Made by a program: the position numbers and the translations under genes. The notes under the pieces were generated by a model that saw only the letters and a list, made by a program, of their open reading frames with translations, was not told the origin of the DNA and did no database searches. From NCBI GenBank assembly GCA_014859895.1, contig JACZKS010000089.1, forward strand, positions 1-64,000: DNA of 64,000 bases, in the 5' to 3' direction. The stretch comes from Rhodospirillales bacterium. Its GTDB lineage: Bacteria; Pseudomonadota; Alphaproteobacteria; Rhodospirillales; Shumkoniaceae. Shown here piece by piece: positions 57,742 to 64,000 of this stretch. How positions within the stretch are numbered: position 1 is the stretch's first letter; each line of letters starts with the position of its first letter.

Positions 57742-59529
57742 TCAGTACACGTCGCGCAGATAGCGGCCGGCCTTGGCCAATCCGGACAGATAGGCTTCGG
57801 CATCCGCTTCCGAACGCCCACCGACATCGGCCACGATGGCCCGCAGGGTTGCGTGCACGTCCTTGGCCATGTGCTTTTCGTCGCCGCAGACGTAAAGATG
57901 CGCCCCGCCTTCCAGCCACGAGAACACGTCGCCACGTTGCTCCCACAGCCGATGCTGGACGTAGACCTTCTCGGCGGCGTCGCGCGAGAAGGCGACGTCG
58001 ATGCGATCCAGCACCCCCTCCTTCACGAAATCCTGCCAGTCGAGCTGATAGAGAAAATCGTGCACGTAACGGCGGTCGCCAAAGAACAGCCAGTTGCGGC
58101 CGTCGGCGCCGACGGCCTGGCGCTCCTGAAGAAAGGCGCGGAAGGGGGCGACGCCGGTGCCGGGGCCGATCATGATGACGTCGCGCCCGGTGTCGGCCGG
58201 CAGCCGGAAGTGGCGGTTCGGCTTGACGTAGACCTTCAGAAGGTCGCCCTTCTTGATCCGGTCGGCAACGAAGGTCGAGGCCACGCCCTGGCGCGCCCGC
58301 CCGTGGCTTTCATAGCGTACGGCGGAGATCAGCAGGTGGGCCTCGTCGGGCGCCGCCTTGAGGCTGGAGGCGATGGAGTAGAGGCGCGGCGGCAGCGTGC
58401 GAAGGATCGACACCAACTGATCGGCGGTCAGCGCGTGCGGAAAGTCCTCCAGCAGGTCGACGATCTGCCGTCCCGTCAGATAGGGGAGAAGATCGGCTCC
58501 TTCCACCAGCGCCTGCAGCTTGGTGTCCTCGGTCAGCCGGCCGTAGGCCTCGATGACGGGACGCGTCAGCGTCGTGATGTCGTAGCGTTCGGCCAGCTGT
58601 TGGGCAACCGGGATACCCTCGACGATTGCCCCGGCATCGACGCGGGCGGCCCTCAGCACCGCCTCGACCATGGCCGGGTCGTTGAGGGGAACGATGCCTA
58701 GCGAATCTCCCGGCTCGTAGGCGAGCCCCGAGCCGGCCAACGACAGCTCGACGTGCAGGGTCTCCTTGTCCGAGCGGCTGCTGTTCAGGTTGACGATCTC
58801 GGCGATCTCGGCCTCGAAGGGGTGTGTGCGCGAATAGGCGGCGGGCCGGCGCGTATCCAGTTGGATGACATCGCCGCCGCTGGTGGCTTCCGCGTCGTTG
58901 CCGGGCTCACCCAGGCGGTCCAGCGTCTTGCCGATCCATGCGGCGGCGGACGTCTCGTAGTCGAGGTCGCACTCGATGTGTTCGACCATCCGCTCTCCGC
59001 CCAGCTCGGCCAGCCGGGCGTCGATGCGCTTACCAGTCTCGCAGAAATTCACGTAGGCGGAATCGCCCAAGGCCAGGACGGCGAAGCGCACGCCCTCGAA
59101 GCGGGGCGCATCCTCGGCCATCAGGGTGTTGTAAAAATCGGTCGCCCGCTCGGGCGGCGAGCCTTCGCCCCAGGTGCTGGCGATGACAAGGAGGTTGCGG
59201 GCTTGCGCCGCGTCCGCCGGCGTCACCTCGGCCATGTCGGTGACCGTTGCCGCAAAACCCTGACGGTCCGCCGCCTTCTTGGCGTCGGCGGCCAGTCCTT
59301 CGGCATTGCCGGATTCGGTGGCGAACAGGATGGTCAGCGGCCGGCGGGTTGTCGCCGACGGTGCCGGCGCGGCGGCCGGCCGCCCGGCCGCCTGATAGCC
59401 GGCCAGAAAGCCGCTCAACCAGACCCGCTGTTCGGCGTCGGTATCGGCCATCACTCGGTTGAGCAGGTCGATCTGCTCGCGCTCGAACGGCGCCGTGACG
59501 GGGATGACGGGGGCGGCAAGAGTCGACAT
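57742..59529 (-). CDS. cysJ: Sulfite reductase flavoprotein alpha subunit
   Basis: A 595-residue flavoprotein: N-terminal helical part, FMN-binding flavodoxin domain (LTILFATESGNAEGLAADAK, VIASTWGEGSPPERATDFYN), FAD-binding domain (RLYSIASSLKAAPDEAHLLI) and NADPH domain (VIMIGPGTGVAPFRAFLQER, LFFGDRRYVHDFLYQ, LYVCGDEKHMAKDV). It passes electrons from NADPH via FAD and FMN to CysI. The ATG at 59529 is preferred; the frame extends 16 codons upstream to 59577. It is the first gene of cysJ-cysI behind a sigma70-like promoter. Confidence 0.95.
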   Translation of the reverse strand: MSTLAAPVIPVTAPFEREQIDLLNRVMADTDAEQRVWLSGFLAGYQAAGRPAAAPAPSATTRRPLTILFATESGNAEGLAADAKKAADRQGFAATVTDMAEVTPADAAQARNLLVIASTWGEGSPPERATDFYNTLMAEDAPRFEGVRFAVLALGDSAYVNFCETGKRIDARLAELGGERMVEHIECDLDYETSAAAWIGKTLDRLGEPGNDAEATSGGDVIQLDTRRPAAYSRTHPFEAEIAEIVNLNSSRSDKETLHVELSLAGSGLAYEPGDSLGIVPLNDPAMVEAVLRAARVDAGAIVEGIPVAQQLAERYDITTLTRPVIEAYGRLTEDTKLQALVEGADLLPYLTGRQIVDLLEDFPHALTADQLVSILRTLPPRLYSIASSLKAAPDEAHLLISAVRYESHGRARQGVASTFVADRIKKGDLLKVYVKPNRHFRLPADTGRDVIMIGPGTGVAPFRAFLQERQAVGADGRNWLFFGDRRYVHDFLYQLDWQDFVKEGVLDRIDVAFSRDAAEKVYVQHRLWEQRGDVFSWLEGGAHLYVCGDEKHMAKDVHATLRAIVADVGGRSEADAEAYLSGLAKAGRYLRDVY

Positions 59530-59625
59530 GGCTTTCCCGATATTGCTGAGGGGGCCGCGGTTCCGGCGCGTGGCCATTGAAGCACATAATTTACATTAAA
59601 ATAATGCATATTAATTATATTTAAC

Positions 59626-59653
59626 TATATAAACATGATATAAACTAAGTCAA
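59626..59653 (-). promoter_or_regulatory. Sigma70-like promoter of cysJ-cysI in AT-rich region
   Basis: On the minus strand TTGACT (59648-59653) and TATATA (59626-59631) are spaced 16 bp, inside an unusually AT-rich stretch (59583-59660) for this GC-rich genome. Transcription would start near 59619, leaving a leader of about 90 nt before cysJ. The gap from 59530 to 59798 otherwise shows no gene. Confidence 0.55.
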
Positions 59654-59798
59654 CAACATTTCGCGACGGTAAATCGATGGGAGCGGATGATTGGCTCTAA
59701 CGTTGCCCGGCCAACGGGGTCAAAGTAGGATCGGCTGTCGGGCCAAGGTTGGACACAAGCGGCGCGATCCGGCGCTCGGTCAGGGAAGCGGGGAACGG

Positions 59799-60515
59799 AT
59801 GACGTTCTGGGTCTTTTTGGTGGGCGGCAAGGGGACGCGCCTGGGCTCCCTGACCACCGATACGCCGAAGCCGTTGTTGCCGGTGGGCCGCCGGCCGTTT
59901 CTCGACTACCTGCTGGATCGTGCCGTCCACTTCGGGGCCAGCGAGATTTTGCTCCTCGCCGGGCATCTGGCCGGAAAGGTCGCGGCGTCCTATCACGACC
60001 GGTCCTGGAATGGCGTGCCGGTGCGCTGTCACGTCGAGACCGAGCCGAGGGGAACGGCGGGGGCGTTGCGCCAGGCATCGGCGTTGTTGCCGGCACGCTG
60101 GGTGCTGATGAACGGAGATACCCTGTTCGAGGTTGATCCCGTCCGCCTCGACCAGCCCGGAGAGGACTGGCTGGTCAGCATGGCCCTGCGGCGCCTGGAC
60201 GATACGGGGCGTTCGGGCACGGTCGCCCTGGCAGACGGGCGGGTACGCGATTTCCAGGAGCGCGGAACGGGCGGACCCGGTCTGGTCAATGCCGGCGTCT
60301 ATTGCATGCGCCGCGAGATCCTGGACCTGATCCCGGCGGATGGAGCCTGTTCACTGGAGGCCGAGATCTTTCCCCTTCTGGCCAGGGCCGGCCGCATCCG
60401 GGGCACGGTACTCGATGGCTATTTCATCGATATCGGCGTGCCGGAAGACTACATCCGGGCCCAGCGCGAGGTGCCCGGAAGGGCTTTACCCTCTGTTAAG
60501 TGCGACCCCCTATGA
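59799..60515 (+). CDS. Sugar-1-phosphate nucleotidyltransferase, HddC-like
   Basis: A 238-residue nucleotidyltransferase: signature FLVGGKGTRLGSLTTDTPKP (substrate loop), LLPVGRRPFLDYLLD, and MNGDTLFEVDPVRL with the catalytic Asp, and SLEAEIFPLLARAGRIRGT near the end. Size and the truncated C-terminus match the D-glycero-alpha-D-manno-heptose-1-phosphate guanylyltransferase (HddC)/RmlA-like short group. It would make a GDP- (or CDP-) sugar for the dehydratase and reductase encoded next. The ATG at 59799 gives the canonical N-terminus. It is the first gene of a tight surface-sugar operon. Confidence 0.82.
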   Translation: MTFWVFLVGGKGTRLGSLTTDTPKPLLPVGRRPFLDYLLDRAVHFGASEILLLAGHLAGKVAASYHDRSWNGVPVRCHVETEPRGTAGALRQASALLPARWVLMNGDTLFEVDPVRLDQPGEDWLVSMALRRLDDTGRSGTVALADGRVRDFQERGTGGPGLVNAGVYCMRREILDLIPADGACSLEAEIFPLLARAGRIRGTVLDGYFIDIGVPEDYIRAQREVPGRALPSVKCDPL

Positions 60516-60548
60516 TTGCGCCGCGGAAACAACGGGCGGATCGCCGTC

Positions 60549-61568
60549 ATGGCCTCGGGAACGACGCGTACATTGATCACCGGCGTGACCGGCATGGTGG
60601 GATCCCACATGGCGGATTTCCTGCTGGCCAACACCGATTGGGAGATCTTCGGCGCCTGCCGCTGGCGAAGTCCGCTCGATAATCTCAGCCACCTCATGGG
60701 GCGGATCAACGCCCGCGACCGTCTTCATCTCGTCGACTTCGAACTGCGTGACACCGTCTCGCTGGTGCGCATGGTCGAGGCGGTGCGGCCGCATTACGTC
60801 TTTCATCTGGCGGCGCAAAGCTATCCCAAGACCAGCTTCACCGCGCCCATCGATACGCTCGACATCAATATCCTGGGCACCGCGCGCCTGCTCGAGGTTC
60901 TGCGCACGATCGATACCGATCCTGTTATCCACGTCTGCGCGTCGTCGGAAGTGTTCGGACGGGTCGGCGCCGAGGCGTTGCCGATCGGCGAGGAATGCCC
61001 GTTCCATCCGGCCTCTCCCTACGCCATATCCAAGGTTGGCACCGATCTGCTCGGCCGCTACTACGCCGAAGCCTACGGCATGAAGGTGATGACCACCCGG
61101 ATGTTCACGCATACCGGCCCCCGGCGCGGCGACGTCTTCGCCGAATCCACCTTCGCCAAGCAGATTGCCATGATCGAGGCGGGGATGATTCCGCCCCGGC
61201 TCAAGACCGGCAACCTGAAATCCATGCGCACGTGGTCGGACGTGCGCGACGCGGTGCGGGCCTACTATCTGTTGGTGACGGCCAATCCGGTCCCCGGGGC
61301 CTACTACAATATCGGCGGCGCCCATTCCTGCACCGTGGGCGAGATGCTCGACCACCTTCTGGCCCTTTCCACCCGCAAGGACATCCAGGTCGAAACCGAT
61401 CCCGAACGGTTGCGACCGATCGACGCCGACCTGCAAATCCCCGACACCACCAAGTTCCGCACCCACACCGGCTGGGAGCCCAAGATCCCCTTCGAACAGA
61501 CCATGGCCGATCTCCTCAACTATTGGCGCGACCGGGTCCGCCACGGCCAGGCGTTCCCGACCCGATGA
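60549..61568 (+). CDS. GDP-sugar 4,6-dehydratase-like SDR enzyme
   Basis: A 339-residue extended short-chain dehydrogenase: Rossmann motif TGVTGMVGSHMADFLL, FHLAAQSYPKTSFTAP, the ASSEVFG catalytic strand and SPYAISKVGTDLLGRYYAEA (YxxxK pair), then RMFTHTGPRRGDVFAEST. This is the GDP-mannose 4,6-dehydratase pattern, shared by GDP-heptose dehydratases (DmhA). Product would be a 4-keto-6-deoxy GDP-sugar. The ATG at 60549 is preferred over a TTG at 60516. It ends with a 4-bp overlap into the next SDR gene. Confidence 0.86.
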   Translation: MASGTTRTLITGVTGMVGSHMADFLLANTDWEIFGACRWRSPLDNLSHLMGRINARDRLHLVDFELRDTVSLVRMVEAVRPHYVFHLAAQSYPKTSFTAPIDTLDINILGTARLLEVLRTIDTDPVIHVCASSEVFGRVGAEALPIGEECPFHPASPYAISKVGTDLLGRYYAEAYGMKVMTTRMFTHTGPRRGDVFAESTFAKQIAMIEAGMIPPRLKTGNLKSMRTWSDVRDAVRAYYLLVTANPVPGAYYNIGGAHSCTVGEMLDHLLALSTRKDIQVETDPERLRPIDADLQIPDTTKFRTHTGWEPKIPFEQTMADLLNYWRDRVRHGQAFPTR

Positions 61569-62560
61569 CAGGCTTGATGGCAACCCTCGACGGCCGAATC
61601 GTCTTCGTCGCCGGCGCCTCCGGGCTAGCCGGCTCCAGCGTCGTGCGCACGCTGCTTGCCGCCAGCCCGACGGTGAGGGTTCGCGCCGGGCGGCGCGGCG
61701 ACGGCGCCGCCGTCATCCATGATCCCCGCGTCGAATACGTTCGGGGCGACCTGCGCAGCGATGGCGATTGCCGCCGTTTGGTGAAGGGCTGCGACTGGGC
61801 GGTGTTGACCGCCGCCAATACGGGGGGCGCCGCGCAGGCGGTCAGCGAACCGTGGCAGCAGGTCACCGACAACATCGTGATGGACGCCCTATTGCTGCAG
61901 GCGTTGCACGCCGAGGGCGTGCGGCGCGCCGTCTATGTCAGTTCGGCGACGGTCTATCCGGATGGCGAAGCGGCGATTGCCGAGGATGATTTGGACTGGA
62001 ACCAGGATCCGGCACCGGCCCAGTTCGGCATCGGCTGGGTCAAGCGCGCAGCCGAGAAGCTGTGCCGCTTCTGGCATGACGCGACGGGCATGGACATCAT
62101 CATCGCCCGCGCCGCCAATATTTACGGCCCCTTCGCCAAATTCGACCCGCAACGTGCCAACTTCATTCCGGCGCTGATCCGCAAGGCGGTGGACGGGATG
62201 GACCCCTTCGAGGTCTGGGGCGCGCCAGAAGTGACCCGCGACGTCCTCTACGCCGACGATTTCGCCGCCGGCATCGTCGCCTTGCTGGGTGCGACCGGCA
62301 TTGTCTTTGACGTGTTCAACCTGGGGTCGGGCCGCGGCGTCACCGTCGGCGAAGTCGTCGAGATGGTGCTGCGCCATGCCGGCCATACCCCCTCGGCCAT
62401 AACTTGGCGCGGCGGTGCGCCGACGACGGCGCGCTGCAAGGTACTCGACTGCGCCAGGATCGAAAAGGCGACTGACTGGCGGGCGGAGGTCGATGTGGAT
62501 GAAGGCATTCGCCGAACCGTGGCGTGGTGGCAGCAGGAAGGAAAGCTGTGGAACCGATGA
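61565..62560 (+). CDS. NAD(P)-dependent epimerase/reductase, GDP-fucose-synthase-like
   Basis: A 331-residue extended SDR: VFVAGASGLAGSSVVRTLL nucleotide motif, YVSSATVYPDGEAAIAEDDL, and ARAANIYGPFAKFDP. Family relatives convert 4-keto-6-deoxy sugars by epimerisation and/or reduction, as GDP-fucose synthase does. At the canonical YxxxK position the sequence reads IGWVK, so the catalytic Tyr appears replaced by Ile (a Phe lies two residues before); see findings. It overlaps both neighbours by 4 bp. A second ATG 12 bp downstream is an alternative start. Confidence 0.82.
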   Translation: MTGLMATLDGRIVFVAGASGLAGSSVVRTLLAASPTVRVRAGRRGDGAAVIHDPRVEYVRGDLRSDGDCRRLVKGCDWAVLTAANTGGAAQAVSEPWQQVTDNIVMDALLLQALHAEGVRRAVYVSSATVYPDGEAAIAEDDLDWNQDPAPAQFGIGWVKRAAEKLCRFWHDATGMDIIIARAANIYGPFAKFDPQRANFIPALIRKAVDGMDPFEVWGAPEVTRDVLYADDFAAGIVALLGATGIVFDVFNLGSGRGVTVGEVVEMVLRHAGHTPSAITWRGGAPTTARCKVLDCARIEKATDWRAEVDVDEGIRRTVAWWQQEGKLWNR

Positions 62561-63315
62561 AAACAAAAAATCACGACGCCATCGTCCTATCGAGCCAGAC
62601 CGAAAAGGATGCCCAGCGCCGCTTCACCGAGTTGCTGAAGACGGCACCGCTGGCCGAGGACGAACTGCTGGCCAATCTCGGGCTGTTCCTGACTTCGAAG
62701 ACCCTGTCGCGGATATTGTTCTTTCACGAGATGTACCGAAAGATCGTCAATACCCACGGCATCATCTGCGAGTTCGGCGTGCGCTGGGGGCAGACGCTGT
62801 CGCTGCTATCGGCCCTGCGCGGCATCTACGAGCCGTTCAATCGCCACCGCAAGATCGTCGGATTCGATACCTTCGCCGGTTTTCGCGGTATGGCCGAGGA
62901 GGACGGCGCGGCCTGCAAATGCCAGGACGGGTCGTTCTCGGTCACTCCCGGCTACGAGGACTATCTCAACGAATTGCTGGGCCTCCAGGAGGCTCTCAAC
63001 CCTATCAGCCATCTGAGAAAATGGGAATTGGTCAAGGGCGATGCCCTGGAGACAATCCCCGACTATCTGCGCCGGCATCCCGAGACCATCATCTCGTTGG
63101 CCGTTTTCGACTTTGACATCTACAAGCCGACCAAGGCGGCGCTGGAAGCCATCAAGCCGCACCTCATCAAGGGCAGCGTCCTGGTGTTCGACGAACTGTG
63201 CGACGACATCTTCCCCGGTGAAACCGTCGCCCTGCGCGAAGTCTTCGACCTCAACGCCTTGCGCATCCAGCGTCTGCCGATCACGGCCCGGGTGTCGTAT
63301 CTGGTGATCGAATGA
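62557..63315 (+). CDS. TylF-like class I methyltransferase
   Basis: A 252-residue protein. The SAM-binding strand appears as GIICEFGVRWGQTLSLLSAL, followed by KIVGFDTFAGFRGMAEEDG and SLAVFDFDIYKPTKAALEAI, a pattern shared with macrocin O-methyltransferase (TylF) relatives found in polysaccharide and secondary-metabolite clusters. It probably methylates a hydroxyl of the deoxy sugar or a lipid-linked intermediate. The ATG overlaps the upstream stop and its own stop overlaps the transketolase start. A CKCQ cysteine pair lies near residue 127. Confidence 0.78.
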   Translation: MKTKNHDAIVLSSQTEKDAQRRFTELLKTAPLAEDELLANLGLFLTSKTLSRILFFHEMYRKIVNTHGIICEFGVRWGQTLSLLSALRGIYEPFNRHRKIVGFDTFAGFRGMAEEDGAACKCQDGSFSVTPGYEDYLNELLGLQEALNPISHLRKWELVKGDALETIPDYLRRHPETIISLAVFDFDIYKPTKAALEAIKPHLIKGSVLVFDELCDDIFPGETVALREVFDLNALRIQRLPITARVSYLVIE

Positions 63316-64000
63316 TCGACCGCTGTCGGAAGATTCGCGCCGACATCCTGGCGATTTCGCACAAGAGCGGCCACGGCCATATTCCGACCTGTTTTTCGGT
63401 CGTCGAGGCGCTGGTCGCGGTGTATTCGACGATCCGGCATGATCCTTTGCGCCCCGACTGGCCGGAACGCGACCTGTTTGTCCTGAGCAAGGGCCATGCC
63501 GCGCTCGGCCACTACTGCACGCTGGCGGAATTCGGCTATTTCGACGTTGCCGAGGTGGAGCGCTTCGGCGGCTTCGACTCCCGCTTCGGCTGCCACGGCG
63601 ACCGCCTGAAGGTGCCGGGCATCGAGGTTTCGACCGGCTCCCTCGGCCACGGCATCGGCGTCGCCGTGGGCATGGCGCTGGCCGAAAAGATCAAGGGCAG
63701 CGGCCGGCGCGTCGTCACCCTAGTTGGCGATGGCGAGTCCAACGAAGGCTCGGTGTGGGAGGCCACCATGGTCGCCACCGACCGCGGCCTCGACAATCTG
63801 ACCATCATCTACGACCACAACCAGTCGCAACGGCGCTGCCTGCAGATCCCCAATCCGGGCGAGCGCTTCGCCGCCTTCGGCTGCGCGGTCAGTGAGGAGA
63901 ACGGCCACGATGTGGCGGCGCTGAGCGAGACGTTCAAGACCCGCCACGCCAAACCGCATGCCGTGATCGCCCATACCGTCAAGGGCTACGGCTGCAAGAC
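63312..64000 (+). CDS. Transketolase N-terminal subunit (partial, runs off the window)
   Basis: At least 229 residues of a thiamine-diphosphate enzyme: ISHKSGHGHIPTCFSVVEAL, LSKGHAALGHYCTLAEFG and LVGDGESNEGSVWEATMVAT (GDG...N Mg-TPP motif). The start and spacing fit the small N-terminal half of split transketolases, whose second subunit would be the next gene. In a sugar operon it may supply sedoheptulose-7-phosphate for heptose nucleotides or add a two-carbon ketol unit to a sugar; the sequence does not decide. It overlaps the methyltransferase stop by 4 bp and is cut by the right edge. Confidence 0.9.
   Translation, partial: MIDRCRKIRADILAISHKSGHGHIPTCFSVVEALVAVYSTIRHDPLRPDWPERDLFVLSKGHAALGHYCTLAEFGYFDVAEVERFGGFDSRFGCHGDRLKVPGIEVSTGSLGHGIGVAVGMALAEKIKGSGRRVVTLVGDGESNEGSVWEATMVATDRGLDNLTIIYDHNQSQRRCLQIPNPGERFAAFGCAVSEENGHDVAALSETFKTRHAKPHAVIAHTVKGYGCK

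Noticed and set aside
1-64000. CRISPR arrays, insertion sequences, prophage, tRNA or rRNA genes
   Set aside because: No regularly spaced repeats, transposase, integrase, terminal inverted repeats or cloverleaf/rRNA sequences were recognised anywhere in the window.

Overview
The window is a dense, GC-rich bacterial chromosome segment with ATGA-type gene overlaps and no tRNA, rRNA, CRISPR array or insertion sequence that I could recognise. A GapR/DUF2312 protein, a short flagellin with FlgK/FlgL/FliD, a sigma54-type psp locus and an alphaproteobacterial ECF/anti-sigma pair point to an alphaproteobacterium, probably a motile Rhodospirillales-like organism. The taxonomic call is an inference from gene content only.

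Layout. 1-3.7 kb: an Mla-like lipid transport operon (STAS, permease, ATPase, MCE protein, PqiC-type lipoprotein). 3.7-11.6 kb: gapR, a REC-Hpt protein, a formylglutamate hydrolase/carboxylate-amine ligase pair, an MFS transporter, and a Met-rich periplasmic protein divergent from an OmpR/histidine-kinase pair. 11.7-17.4 kb: a monooxygenase-like protein, an iron-type alcohol dehydrogenase and a complete lar set (larC, larE, larB, convergent larA) for a Ni-pincer racemase. 17.6-19.1 kb: an HtrA-like protein lacking the protease triad, joined to a secreted nuclease. 19.1-24.3 kb: a TetR/RND efflux locus with a perfect 16-bp operator palindrome. 24.5-28.3 kb: two small membrane proteins and the phage-shock locus pspF/pspA/pspB/pspC-like/pspC with a textbook sigma54 promoter. 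28.3-36.9 kb: DUF4197, serine-glyoxylate aminotransferase, a TctCBA tripartite transporter, an IclR regulator, a class III CoA transferase and a CitE/malyl-CoA-lyase-like enzyme, which together look like uptake and CoA-dependent cleavage of an organic acid. 37.1-42.9 kb: a YciE ferritin-like protein and a peptide ABC importer. 43.0-53.3 kb: late flagellar genes (flgD-flgE-x-flgN-like-flgK-flgL and fliC-fliD-fliS), with an ECF sigma/anti-sigma/periplasmic sensor trio inserted directly behind fliS. 53.5-56.0 kb: ycjX-ycjF homologues, which in enterobacteria belong to the Psp regulon; here they lie about 25 kb from pspA but behind a sigma54-like site. 56.0-59.5 kb: cysJ-cysI sulfite reductase. 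59.8-64.0 kb: an overlapping nucleotide-sugar operon (heptose-1-P nucleotidyltransferase-like, GDP-sugar dehydratase-like, epimerase/reductase, TylF-like methyltransferase, split transketolase running off the end).

The observations most worth checking are the split Psp regulon, the ECF trio behind the filament genes, the triad-less HtrA/nuclease pair, the Met-rich (possibly copper) sensing locus, the transporter/CoA-transferase/lyase operon beside a glyoxylate aminotransferase, the three-cysteine LarE, and the nucleotide-sugar operon with its split transketolase.
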